Shown: positions 28,240 through 36,983 of the stretch, one piece after another
Numbering within the stretch: the first letter of the stretch is position 1
Layout: each line of letters begins with the position of its first letter
Source: Sphingopyxis sp.
GTDB lineage: Bacteria > Pseudomonadota > Alphaproteobacteria > Sphingomonadales > Sphingomonadaceae
Assembly (NCBI GenBank): GCA_016793775.1
Contig: JAEULK010000092.1
Location: forward strand, 1 to 64,000
Length of the DNA stretch: 64,000 bases
Direction of reading: 5' to 3'
Made by a program: the position numbers and the translations under genes
Notes under the pieces: generated by a model
Databases searched by the model: none
What the model saw: the letters and a program-made list of their open reading frames with translations, nothing else
Told to the model about the DNA's origin: nothing

Positions 28240-29364
28240 ATGGCAGAGAATGATGCGCTCGCGGCGAGCCGCGCGATCACCGGCGCGACGCAGCAGGGCG
28301 AGGATGAGCTTGTCGGGGCGCGACTGCGGGATTTCCTGTCGGGGCAGGCCGATATCGGCGGCACCGTCACCGCCATCCGAATCGACGCCGGACGTCGCTC
28401 GGCCGGCGCATCGAGCGGGACGATCCTGTTCGACGCGGAGATCGAAACCGGCGGCGGCAGTCAGACGCGCAGACTGGTGTTCCGATACGACCTCGGCGGC
28501 GCTTTTTTTTGCCAATATGCGCTGCCGCCGCAGTTCGCGATCATGCAGGGCCTGCACGCGCGCGGGCTGCCCGTCCCCAGGGCGCTGTGGCTCGACGCCG
28601 CGGGCGCGGTGAACGGCAAGCCGGGGCTGTTCATGGAGCGGATCGAGGGCATCGCGCCGAGCACGATGCCGTTCAACGAAGGCCCCTATATGGCGGTCGA
28701 CGCGGCGGAACGGCACGCGATGCTGCTCGACGCCGCGCGCACGCTCGCGCTGATGCACCGGACCTCGCCCGAGGGTCTCGCCGACGAGCATTTCGCGCGG
28801 CGCGGCGGCACCGGCCATTATCTCGACCGCGAGATCGGCTGGACGCTGCTCGAACTGCGCCGCACCATCCCGCCCACGGCAGCCGGAACAAAGGCCGAAT
28901 TCTACCGCGACATTCGCGCGACGCTGGAAAAGGTCGCCGACTGGCTGACCGCAAACGCGCCGCGCCACCGTCCCCCCGAACTGGCGCATGGCGACGCCAA
29001 TATCTCGAACTTCATGTATGACGATGTGGGCCGGGTCGTCGCGCTGCTCGACTGGGAGCTGGCGCATCCGGGCGTCGGCGAGGCCGACCTTGCCTATCAG
29101 ATCGCCGGCATCGCGCATTTCGCGCTGCTCGCACCGCCGGTCGATGGCATCCCGGCGCCCGACGAGATGATCGCCGTCTATCGCGAGGCGCGCGGCAAGT
29201 TCGACGACTGGGACTTCGCGCGGGTGCTGGGCGAATGGCGGCTCGCGGTATTCGCCTCGATGGGGATGAGCCGCCTGCCGCCCGAACTCGCAGATGTCGA
29301 GCGGACCTATTGGGCCGCGTCGCGAAAGCGGCTCGCGGCGCTGGTGCCGGGGATCGAGCCATGA
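28240..29364 (+). CDS. APH-type phosphotransferase family protein
   Basis: Kinase-like fold protein of the aminoglycoside/choline phosphotransferase family. Seen: catalytic loop HGDANISN (His250, Asp252, Asn257) and metal-binding Asp in LLDWELAHPG, both intact; VFRYDLGGAFF in the N-lobe. Length 374. Relatives next to acyl-CoA dehydrogenases or in sterol and terpenoid degradation clusters are of unknown substrate; antibiotic resistance is unlikely. The start follows GGGAGAGAG by 2-8 bases. It is the first gene after operator A copy 1, and the DUF7064-type gene begins as ATGA at its stop. Confidence 0.8.
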   Translation: MAENDALAASRAITGATQQGEDELVGARLRDFLSGQADIGGTVTAIRIDAGRRSAGASSGTILFDAEIETGGGSQTRRLVFRYDLGGAFFCQYALPPQFAIMQGLHARGLPVPRALWLDAAGAVNGKPGLFMERIEGIAPSTMPFNEGPYMAVDAAERHAMLLDAARTLALMHRTSPEGLADEHFARRGGTGHYLDREIGWTLLELRRTIPPTAAGTKAEFYRDIRATLEKVADWLTANAPRHRPPELAHGDANISNFMYDDVGRVVALLDWELAHPGVGEADLAYQIAGIAHFALLAPPVDGIPAPDEMIAVYREARGKFDDWDFARVLGEWRLAVFASMGMSRLPPELADVERTYWAASRKRLAALVPGIEP

Positions 29365-30371
29365 TCCCTGCCGACGACATCATCGTCCTGCCGGTCGCGG
29401 ACGAATGGCCGCACCCGCCCGAAGCCGATGCGCACTGGCAGGAAAGCGTCGTCCTGTGCTTCCAGGATATCGAACAGGGGCTCGGCGGCTTCATCCGCAT
29501 CGGCCATCATCCGAACCTCGGGACCGGCAATTGCACTTTCGGGGTGGTGGCGCCGGGCATCGGCTACAACCGCTCGCGGATCGATGTTCCGATGCACGAC
29601 GGCGACCGCTTCGCCAACGGCTTCGCGATCGACGGTTTCCTGACCGCGACCTTCGACAGCGCGACGAACCGCTGGGTCGCCGAAGACGCCGATTGTTCGC
29701 TCGACCTGCATGTCGAGAATCGCCACCCGCATTACGACGCCTGGGCGCTGTCGGGCCTGACCGGCGGCTTTCGCGAGAAATTCGCGTCGATGCACACCGA
29801 GGTCGCGGGGCACGTGCGCGGGACGATGCGGATCGGCGAGCGGAGCTGGGCGGTCGACGGTTTCGGCCATCGCGACCATAGCTGGGGGGTACGCAAGCAT
29901 GACGACCCCGAGGCCGCACTCGCGACCTTTTTCTGGCTCGTCGGTTCTTTCGGTCCCGAGCTGATCTTCAGCATGAGCGAATCGATCACCTTTTCGGGCA
30001 AGCGCAACCGCACCGGCTTCGTGATCCGCAATGGCGAGCTCGCGCGGCCGCTGACGCAGGATGCACGCTTCGGGGTGACGCTCGACGGGATGACGATGCG
30101 CGATGCGCGGGTGGAGTTCGACGCGGGCGCACTCGGCATGCACAGCGTCGAGGTCGAGGGACTCGGCAATGTGCTGCTCGGCATGGGCGGGCGCTATCTG
30201 GAGGTCGGCATGCCGGCGCGCGGGCATTGGAACGGCCGCACCGGCGGGGTGCATCTGAGCACGATGTTCAACGCGCGCGGCGGCACGGGCGCGCCGCCGA
30301 TGCTGTTCGGCACGGCGCCGGCGAACGGCCTCTATCGCTCGTTGGCCTTTCAGGAGGTTCGCAAGCCGTAG
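29361..30371 (+). CDS. DUF7064/DUF7065-type (CrtC/AttH lipocalin-like) protein
   Basis: Soluble 336-residue protein without signal peptide. Segments such as GFIRIGHHPN, GFGHRDHSWGVR and GGVHLSTMF recall the lipocalin-like proteins annotated DUF7064/DUF7065, distant relatives of carotenoid hydratase CrtC and AttH, many of which sit in lipid or terpenoid degradation clusters. The conserved His-rich GHRDHSWG could be a catalytic or binding site (inference). It is translationally coupled to the phosphotransferase by ATGA, so the two probably act on one substrate. It is convergent with the P450 gene, 18 bases away. Reaction unknown. Confidence 0.65.
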   Translation: MIPADDIIVLPVADEWPHPPEADAHWQESVVLCFQDIEQGLGGFIRIGHHPNLGTGNCTFGVVAPGIGYNRSRIDVPMHDGDRFANGFAIDGFLTATFDSATNRWVAEDADCSLDLHVENRHPHYDAWALSGLTGGFREKFASMHTEVAGHVRGTMRIGERSWAVDGFGHRDHSWGVRKHDDPEAALATFFWLVGSFGPELIFSMSESITFSGKRNRTGFVIRNGELARPLTQDARFGVTLDGMTMRDARVEFDAGALGMHSVEVEGLGNVLLGMGGRYLEVGMPARGHWNGRTGGVHLSTMFNARGGTGAPPMLFGTAPANGLYRSLAFQEVRKP

Positions 30372-30389
30372 GCGCCGACGATCGCGTGC

Positions 30390-31643
30390 CTATCGCGCCT
30401 TATAGGCGATCGGCAGACGCTTGAGCCCGCTGACGAAGTTCGAGGCCACCCAGGCGGGATCGCCTGCGAGCTCGATCGCATCGATCCGCGCGAGCAATTC
30501 CTCGAAGAAGATACGGATCTCCATCTTGGCGAGATGCTGGCCGAGGCAGAGGTGCGGGCCATAGCCGAAACCGAGGTGCCGGTTCGGCGGACGCGACAGA
30601 TCGAAGCGGAAGGGGTCGGGAAAGGCGTCGACGTCGCGGTTCGCCGAGGGGTAGCAAAGCATCAGATGGTCGCCCGCCCTGATCGTCTTCCCGCGCAATT
30701 CATAATCGTCCACCGCCGTGCGGAAGAAGTGCTTCACCGGCGTGACCCAACGCACCATCTCGTCGACACCGCCCGCTGCGAGGATGGCGGGATCGGCGCG
30801 CAGCCGCGCCATCTCGCCCGGATTTTGCAGCAGCGCGAGCAGGCCGCCCGCGATCGTCGAGCTGGTCGTGTCGTGCCCCGCGGTCGCGATGATGATGTAA
30901 TAGGACATCAGTTCGAGCGTGCCGATCGGCTGCCCGTCGATTTCGGCGGTCGAGAGCAGGGTCGCGATATCGTCCGAGGGATCGCGGCGCCGCGCCTCGG
31001 TCAGCGCGGCGAAATAGTCGGTGAAGCCCTTGATCGTCGTCGCAAGATCGGGCTTCGGCCCCTTGCGCATATCGGGATCGTCGGGGCCGAAGATGTCGCG
31101 CGTCAACACCAGCATTCGCGCCTCGTCCTCGGCGGGCACGCCGAGGATACGCATGATGACGCGCAGCGGATACCAGACCGCGACATCGTCGACGAAGTCG
31201 CAGGCGCCGCCACGTTCGATCATCTCGCCGACGAAATGCCGCGCGAGCGCGCGCAGATCCGCCTCGAGCGCCTTCAGCCGCGCGGGCATGAACCAAGCCT
31301 GCGTCAGCTTGCGGTGCGCCATATGGTCGCGGCCGTCCATATGGACGATGTCGCGCAGCATCAGCGCGCTGCCGCCGGTCAGCTTGCGCACCTGTTCCTC
31401 GACCGACAGCGGTCGCAGCATCATCCGCGGCGCATTCAGGAATTGCGCGGCGTTGCGCTCGACCTCCTGGATGTCGGCGAATCTGGTGACGCTCCAGAAG
31501 GGGCGATAGTCGGCGGGCGCGGTCCAGTGCACCGGATCTTCCTCGCGCAGCCGCGCGAAGATCCGGTCATAGGAATCGGGGTCGGCGTAGGTCGCGGGGG
31601 CGACGATCGCGTCGTCGTCGATCGGCGGTGCGATCGTCGCCAT
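30390..31643 (-). CDS. cytochrome P450
   Basis: Soluble bacterial P450 monooxygenase of 417 residues. Seen: I-helix AGHDTTSST, ExxR as EMVR, and heme loop FGYGPHLCLG with thiolate Cys366. No ferredoxin or reductase gene lies in the window, so electrons must come from elsewhere. ATG 31643 starts inside the stop of the upstream TBDR (ATGA), so the enzyme is translationally coupled to the importer. The pairing suggests it oxidises the imported compound. Substrate unknown; terpenoid, steroid or alkyl chains are the usual ones for such cluster P450s. Confidence 0.93.
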   Translation of the reverse strand: MATIAPPIDDDAIVAPATYADPDSYDRIFARLREEDPVHWTAPADYRPFWSVTRFADIQEVERNAAQFLNAPRMMLRPLSVEEQVRKLTGGSALMLRDIVHMDGRDHMAHRKLTQAWFMPARLKALEADLRALARHFVGEMIERGGACDFVDDVAVWYPLRVIMRILGVPAEDEARMLVLTRDIFGPDDPDMRKGPKPDLATTIKGFTDYFAALTEARRRDPSDDIATLLSTAEIDGQPIGTLELMSYYIIIATAGHDTTSSTIAGGLLALLQNPGEMARLRADPAILAAGGVDEMVRWVTPVKHFFRTAVDDYELRGKTIRAGDHLMLCYPSANRDVDAFPDPFRFDLSRPPNRHLGFGYGPHLCLGQHLAKMEIRIFFEELLARIDAIELAGDPAWVASNFVSGLKRLPIAYKAR

Positions 31644-33958
31644 CAGAAGTTGAACCCGACGCGCACGCCATAGGTCGCCGGCGGCGCCGCGCGCGCGTTG
31701 CGCACGAGGCCGCTGATCGGCAGGCCGCTGTCGAAATATTTCTCGTCGGTGATGTTCGCCGCGAACAGCGAGACGAGCCAGCGGTCGCCGGGGGCGGTAT
31801 AGGTCAGGCTGGCATCGACGAGTTGCATGCTGTGCGCGTCGGCGCCGCCGGTGCCGGTCAGATTTTCGGCATCGAAATAATAGCCGTCGTTGTGCGAGGC
31901 ATCGACCGACAGTTTGAGTTCGCCGTCGCCGACCGGCAATTTGACGTCGGCGCCGAGCGACAGCGCGAATTTCGGCGCGCCCGCCAGGCGGTTGCCCTTG
32001 ATGAAGAGCACCCCGGCCCCACCCGCCGACTGGACATCGCGGTCGTAGCTGGTGTCGAGGATCAACCCGTTCGAGCGCAGCGTGACCATCGGCGACACCT
32101 GCCACAGCAGGTCATATTGCGCGCCGCCGATCTTCGCGCCGGTGCCGTTGACGAGGATGTTCGATCCGCTCGCCGAATCGGTGTAGGCGATGTGGATATT
32201 GCCATAATCATAATAGAAGGCGCCGAGGTTGAGCCGCGCGTCGGGCGACAGGCGGATTTTCGCACCGCCCTCGAACGAGGTGATCGTCTCGGGCGTGACG
32301 CCGGGGCTGAGAAGGTTGGTGTTCGAGAGCGTCGCGCCCTTGAACCCGGTCGAGACCCCCGCATAGAGCAGGAGGTCGCCGGTGTCGTACTGGACGCGGC
32401 CGGTATAGGTGAACTTCGATCCCTTCAGCACCTGCTTCCCCTGGTTCGGGGTACCGAAGACGTTGCGCGGGTCGGTCAGCGAGATGAAGTCGTTGCTGGT
32501 ATATTTTTCGTCGGTGTAGCGTCCGCCGGCGGTGATGCTGAGCTGGTCGGTGATCGGCACGGTGATCTGGCCGAAACCCGCGATCGACTTGTTCTGCCAG
32601 CGGTTGTCGGCGGTCAGCGCCGAGAGCGGCGGCAGGTCGCCGGTGAGCAGCACGTCGCCCGCGGCGTCGAGATAGACCACCCCCGCGATCCACTGGACCG
32701 GCGAATCGATCGAGGCGATCTGGAATTCCTGCTGCCAGGTGCGCGACGGGAAATCGCCGGTGAAACCGACCGAGCCGCCCCGGAAGCCGACCGGATAGCT
32801 GGTCGGGTCGGCAAAGAGAATTTCGGTGGCCGAGAGCGATTCGGCGGTCTGGTAGGCGGTCAGCGAGCTGACCTCGACCGAGCCGAGGTCGAGCGTCGCC
32901 TTGGCCGAATAGGTTTCGGTGTTGAGCTGGACGAACGAGCCCGCCGGTCCGGGGCGCAGGATGCCGCGGGTCGAGCCATTGGCTTCATTCTCGTAGGTCG
33001 CGCCATGCCGGTTGCCGAAGCGCAGGTTCGCCGCCGCCGCCAGCGCATCGGCGGCGGGCACGCCGAAGCTCTGCAGAAAGCCCGCATAATAGAGCTGCGA
33101 CCCGTTGAGCCCGGTCCCGCCGACGTCGATGTCGAGTCCCACCGCCTGATAGCCCTGCCCCGACCGGTCGTCGGATTCGAAATGCTGGGCGCGCAGCACC
33201 AGGTCGAACTGCTCGGACGGCTTGAACACCAGGACGGCGCCGATCGACTTGGAATCGCGGTCGTAGAAATCGTCGTTGCTGCTGCCCGTTCCCGGCAGGT
33301 TGAGGTTCTTGATATAACCGTCGCGCTTGCGGATCGACCCGTTGACCGAGAAGGCGAGCATGTCGCCGAGTCCGCCCGAGACGATCGCCGAGACCTCGCG
33401 ATTGTCGTAATTGCCGTAACCGGCGCGGAAGCGGCCCGAGAGCGGATCGCCCGGCCGCGGCGTCTTGGTCGTCACGACGATCGCGCCGCCGGTCGCGTTG
33501 CGGCCATAGAGCGAGCCCTGCGGTCCTTCGAGCACCTGCACCTGTTCGACATTGTCGAGGTCGAAGGCGGCGCTGGTCAGCGTCGAGATATAGACGCCGT
33601 CGACATAGGTGGCGACGCTCGCCGCCTGCCCCGCGCCGGTGACGGTCGAGCCGACGCCGCGGATGAAGGGGGTGACGTTGCTCGCCTGGTTCTGGACGGT
33701 CAGCGACGGCGTCAGCTTGGGCAGGTCCTGCAGCGTCGACACGTTGCGCGCCTCCAGCACATCGGGTTCGACGGCGGTGACCACCACCGGGACCTTCTGG
33801 AGATTTTCGGAGCGGCGCTGCGCGGTCACGACGATATCGACAAGGCCGCTTTCTTCCTCGGCGGCGGGGGCACCGGCCGGTGCGGCACCCTGAGCCCAGG
33901 CGGGTGAAACGGCGGTGGTGGCGATGGCGACCCCGGCCAACATGACAGCCTTATGCAT
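31643..33958 (-). CDS. TonB-dependent receptor, coupled to the P450
   Basis: Outer-membrane importer of 771 residues. Seen: signal peptide ending SPAWAQ, TonB-box region DIVVTAQRRSENLQKVP, plug domain with TPFIRGVGST, VYISTLTSAAFDL and QVLEGPQGSLYGRNATGG, and a barrel ending GVRVGFNF. The GPQGtLyGrNatgG form is common in receptors from aromatic, terpenoid and steroid degradation loci. GGGAGAGG lies before the ATG. It is divergent from the molybdopterin oxidoreductase, and the shared 188-base gap carries operators A copy 2 and B copy 1. Confidence 0.92.
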   Translation of the reverse strand: MHKAVMLAGVAIATTAVSPAWAQGAAPAGAPAAEEESGLVDIVVTAQRRSENLQKVPVVVTAVEPDVLEARNVSTLQDLPKLTPSLTVQNQASNVTPFIRGVGSTVTGAGQAASVATYVDGVYISTLTSAAFDLDNVEQVQVLEGPQGSLYGRNATGGAIVVTTKTPRPGDPLSGRFRAGYGNYDNREVSAIVSGGLGDMLAFSVNGSIRKRDGYIKNLNLPGTGSSNDDFYDRDSKSIGAVLVFKPSEQFDLVLRAQHFESDDRSGQGYQAVGLDIDVGGTGLNGSQLYYAGFLQSFGVPAADALAAAANLRFGNRHGATYENEANGSTRGILRPGPAGSFVQLNTETYSAKATLDLGSVEVSSLTAYQTAESLSATEILFADPTSYPVGFRGGSVGFTGDFPSRTWQQEFQIASIDSPVQWIAGVVYLDAAGDVLLTGDLPPLSALTADNRWQNKSIAGFGQITVPITDQLSITAGGRYTDEKYTSNDFISLTDPRNVFGTPNQGKQVLKGSKFTYTGRVQYDTGDLLLYAGVSTGFKGATLSNTNLLSPGVTPETITSFEGGAKIRLSPDARLNLGAFYYDYGNIHIAYTDSASGSNILVNGTGAKIGGAQYDLLWQVSPMVTLRSNGLILDTSYDRDVQSAGGAGVLFIKGNRLAGAPKFALSLGADVKLPVGDGELKLSVDASHNDGYYFDAENLTGTGGADAHSMQLVDASLTYTAPGDRWLVSLFAANITDEKYFDSGLPISGLVRNARAAPPATYGVRVGFNF

Positions 33959-34041
33959 CTTCCTCTCCCTTCAGATCGTGGAGCTTTTCGCTCCATCTTT
34001 CTGCTTGCCAGGTCCCGCAGCGCTGGCGCATAGCGCGACAC

Positions 34042-34061
34042 GACAAAAATTAATATTCGTC
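34042..34061. promoter_or_regulatory. operator A, copy 2
   Basis: GAC at 34042-34044 and GTC at 34059-34061, again 14 bases apart; with the flanking C and G the core CGACAAAAA...TTCGTCG is the most symmetric of the three copies. It is midway between the TBDR start (33958) and the molybdopterin oxidoreductase start (34147), so it could control both. Confidence 0.72.
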
Positions 34062-34086
34062 GTATTTTATTCTGTCAAGCGCGCAA

Positions 34087-34102
34087 TTAAATGCTCGTTT
34101 AA
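34087..34102. promoter_or_regulatory. operator B, copy 1 (TTAAATG-N2-CGTTTAA)
   Basis: TTAAATGCTCGTTTAA differs by one arm base from the perfect palindromes at 40191-40206 and 40213-40228 between the second TetR gene and the aldehyde dehydrogenase. It lies 45 bases before the molybdopterin oxidoreductase start and next to operator A copy 2. Confidence 0.62.
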
Positions 34103-34146
34103 TCAGCTTCAAAGCGGGTTTGCCAGAAAATCGGGCGGAGAGGAAA

Positions 34147-36300
34147 ATGGCCGACAGCGGCGCGAATCGAAGCGATCACATCAGTTTCTGCCGGTTGTGC
34201 GAGGCCTTTTGCGGCACCGTCGTCACGGTCGAGGACGGGCGCCCGGTCAAGCTGTCGCCCGACCGCGACAATCCGCACACGCAGGGGCATATCTGCGTCA
34301 AGGGGGCGGCGATCGTCGATATCGCCAACGACCCCGACCGCGTCCTGCGGCCCTTGAAGCGCGTCGGCGGACCGGGCGAATTCGCCGAAGTGTCGTGGGA
34401 CGAGGCGTTGGACGATATCGCGGCGCGGCTGTCGGCGATCATCGCGCGCGACGGACCCGAAGCGGTCGCGACCTATTTCGGCAATCCGGGCGCCTTTTCG
34501 ACCGACACCTTCCTGGCGAGCCAATGGTTCCTGCAGCGGATCGGCAGCGGCAAATTCTATGCCGCGGGATCGCAGGACAGCACCTCGCGCCATCTGGCGA
34601 GCTGGATCCTCTATGGCGTCGCCTTTCGCAACGCGATCCCCGACCTGCCGCATTGCGACCTGCTGATCATCACCGGCGCCAACCCGCTGGTGTCGCACGG
34701 GGGGCTGCTCACCGCGCCGCGGATGCGCCACGACCTCGACGCGATCGCCGCGCGCGGGCGGGTGATCGTCATCGATCCGCGCCGCACCGAAACCGCCAGA
34801 CGCTATGAGCATGTCGCGATCCAGCCCGACGCCGACGCCTGGCTGCACGCCGCGATGCTGAAAGCGATGATCGACGCAAAGGCCGTCGACGAGGCCTTCC
34901 TCGCCGCGCATTGCACCGGCTGGGACGAACTGCGCGACGCGGTGCGCGGCGTCGACCTCGACGAGGCGGCCGCGGCGACCGGCATCGCGCGCGCCGCGAT
35001 CGAAAAGCTGGCGCTCGACTTCGCCGCCGCGCCGCGCGCCGCCATCTATGGCCGTGTCGGCCTGTGCCGCGGGCGCTTCTCGACGCTCGCCAATCTGCTG
35101 CTCGATGCGATCAACATCGCGGGGGGCAAGTTCGGCCAGGTCGGCGGATCGACCTTCGGCGCCTTTCCGCTCGCCGAGGGGGCCGAGCCATTGTCGGGCT
35201 ATGGCGAGCACCGCACGCGCATCGGCGACCTGCCCGTCGTCGCGGGGCTGATGCCCGCCGCGGCGCTGCCCGACGACATATTGGAACCGGGCGAAGGCCG
35301 GGTGCGCGCGATGATGGTGATCGCCGGCAATCCGGTGCTGTCGGCGCCGGGTGGCGCGCGGCTCGAACAGGCGCTGGAATCGCTCGACCTGCTGTTCTCG
35401 ATCGATCTTTATGTGACCGAGACCAACCGCTTCGCCGACTATATCCTGCCCGCCGCGACCTTCCTCGAGAAGGACGATATCCCGCTGATCGGCCTGTCGC
35501 ACATGGTGCGCCCCTATATCCAATATGCGCGTGCGGCGGTGCCGCCGATGGGCGAGGCGCGCGAGGAGAAGGCGATCTTCGACGATCTGGCCGCGCGCAT
35601 GGGATTGGGCTCGATCGCCCCGACGCCGGGGCTGCGCTGGCTCGAACGCCAGGGGATGACGATCACGCCGCTGACCCTCGTCGAACTCGGCTTGCGCCAC
35701 GGGCCGCTCGGCAAGCGGCGCGGCGACGACGCGCTGAGCTTCGCCCGGCTCGCCGCGATGCCGCACGGCACGATGCTCGACCTGCCGCTCACCTATGACG
35801 GCTGGGCCGGTCATCTCGCGACCGAGGACCGCAAGATCCGCCTGTGGCACCCGATCGTCGCGGAGGAGTTCGCCCGCTTCGCCGCGCATCGCGCCGCGCC
35901 ACCCGAGCCGGCGGCGCTGAAGCTGTTCAGCCAGCGCAAGCTCAAGTCGATGAACAGCTGGATGCACAATCCCGAGAAGCTGGCGCGGTCGCAGGAGCCC
36001 GCGCTGCTCGTCCACCCCGCCGACGCGGCGCGGCACGGCCTCGCCGACGGCGGCCGCGCGCGCGTGTCGAACGACCATGGCGCAGTCGAGGTCGCGGTCG
36101 AGATCAGCGCCGATGTGATCGAGGGCGCGGTCTGCTACCCGCACGGCTGGGGGCACAATGGCGGCTGGCGCCATGCGAACACGCTGCCCGGCGCGAACAT
36201 CAACCTGCTGCTCGGGCTCGGTCCGGCCGCGGTCGAGCGCGTGTCGGGGACGACCTTCATCGACGGCATCCCGGTGACGGTAACGCCGATCGCCGCCTGA
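34147..36300 (+). CDS. single-subunit molybdopterin oxidoreductase (formate dehydrogenase/DMSO reductase superfamily)
   Basis: Cytoplasmic Mo/W-bisMGD enzyme. Seen: N-terminal 4Fe-4S motif with Cys15, Cys18, Cys22 and Cys50 (CRLCEAFC, HICVKG), the Mo-cofactor core with ITGANPLVSHG, VIDPRRTETA and AGNPVLSAPGG, and a C-terminal cofactor-binding domain (NDHGAVEV, YPHGWGHNGGW). No twin-arginine signal, so it stays in the cytoplasm. No Sec or Cys stands where FdhF has its Mo ligand; the local sequence AGSQDSTSRH suggests Asp or Ser instead (inference). Length 717. AGAGGAAA precedes the ATG. No electron-transfer subunit is nearby, and the substrate is unknown. Confidence 0.88.
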   Translation: MADSGANRSDHISFCRLCEAFCGTVVTVEDGRPVKLSPDRDNPHTQGHICVKGAAIVDIANDPDRVLRPLKRVGGPGEFAEVSWDEALDDIAARLSAIIARDGPEAVATYFGNPGAFSTDTFLASQWFLQRIGSGKFYAAGSQDSTSRHLASWILYGVAFRNAIPDLPHCDLLIITGANPLVSHGGLLTAPRMRHDLDAIAARGRVIVIDPRRTETARRYEHVAIQPDADAWLHAAMLKAMIDAKAVDEAFLAAHCTGWDELRDAVRGVDLDEAAAATGIARAAIEKLALDFAAAPRAAIYGRVGLCRGRFSTLANLLLDAINIAGGKFGQVGGSTFGAFPLAEGAEPLSGYGEHRTRIGDLPVVAGLMPAAALPDDILEPGEGRVRAMMVIAGNPVLSAPGGARLEQALESLDLLFSIDLYVTETNRFADYILPAATFLEKDDIPLIGLSHMVRPYIQYARAAVPPMGEAREEKAIFDDLAARMGLGSIAPTPGLRWLERQGMTITPLTLVELGLRHGPLGKRRGDDALSFARLAAMPHGTMLDLPLTYDGWAGHLATEDRKIRLWHPIVAEEFARFAAHRAAPPEPAALKLFSQRKLKSMNSWMHNPEKLARSQEPALLVHPADAARHGLADGGRARVSNDHGAVEVAVEISADVIEGAVCYPHGWGHNGGWRHANTLPGANINLLLGLGPAAVERVSGTTFIDGIPVTVTPIAA

Positions 36301-36897
36301 TCAGCGCCCCATCACGCTGGGGCCGAGGAAGTCGCGCACCAGCGCGTCCATCGCGGCGCGGTCGTCGAGATCCTCGGGCGGCCGCGCGAGCAGCGCACGA
36401 TAGACGAAGCTCAGCCACCATTCGAGCCGCTCGACCGATATGTCCGAGCGCACCTGGCCGGTCGCGCGCAGCCGTTCGATCACGGGCGACCAATATTCGT
36501 GCATCATCAACTCGATCACGCGCGAATGTTCGGCGAGCTCGTTGACGAACCCGACCGAGCCCTCCTCGAACATGCCCTCGAAAATCGGCATCGCGCGCGC
36601 GGCGTCGACCAGCGCGATGACCGCCGCCGACAGCAGCGCCCCGCCCTCCAGATCGTCGGGGATATTTTCCTTGGCGCGTTCGTTGACCAGCGCGCCTTCG
36701 CGCAGCAGCACCGCGGTCGCCAGCTGCTGCTTGTTCGGGAAATAATTATAGATGGTCTGGCGCGTGATCCCCGACCCCCTGGCCACCGCCTCCATCCGCA
36801 GCCTTTTGTAGCCGACCTTGGCGATCACCTGATTCGCGGCGTCCAAAATGCGCGCCTGCGTCCGCCGTGCCACCTCGGTTTCGAGTTCATTATCCAT
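36301..36897 (-). CDS. TetR/AcrR-family regulator (candidate operator-A repressor)
   Basis: 198-residue repressor with helix-turn-helix RMEAVARGSGITRQTIYNYFPNKQQL (about residues 34-59) and a divergent ligand-binding C-terminal domain (SIERLEWWLSFVYRALLA). It is divergent from the amidohydrolase, with operator A copy 3 lying between. I infer it controls all three operator A promoters. It is convergent with the molybdopterin oxidoreductase gene. Confidence 0.88.
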   Translation of the reverse strand: MDNELETEVARRTQARILDAANQVIAKVGYKRLRMEAVARGSGITRQTIYNYFPNKQQLATAVLLREGALVNERAKENIPDDLEGGALLSAAVIALVDAARAMPIFEGMFEEGSVGFVNELAEHSRVIELMMHEYWSPVIERLRATGQVRSDISVERLEWWLSFVYRALLARPPEDLDDRAAMDALVRDFLGPSVMGR

Positions 36898-36925
36898 CGT
36901 TTACCCGCAGAAAATCTAAAAATTT

Positions 36926-36945
36926 GACGAATTTTATTTTTTGTC
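36926..36945. promoter_or_regulatory. operator A, copy 3
   Basis: GAC at 36926-36928 and GTC at 36943-36945 with a 14-base spacer, again flanked by AATTT and GCATT exactly as in copy 1. It lies between the divergent TetR and amidohydrolase starts, where an autoregulating TetR protein would be expected to bind. Confidence 0.72.
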
Positions 36946-36983
36946 GCATTATTGTCCAGTAACGACAAGCTGGGAGATTTGTC

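Noticed and set aside
28240-29364. APH-type gene as an antibiotic-resistance gene
   Set aside because: Catalytic motifs are shared with many metabolic kinases, and the operon and operator context is catabolic, so resistance is not supported.
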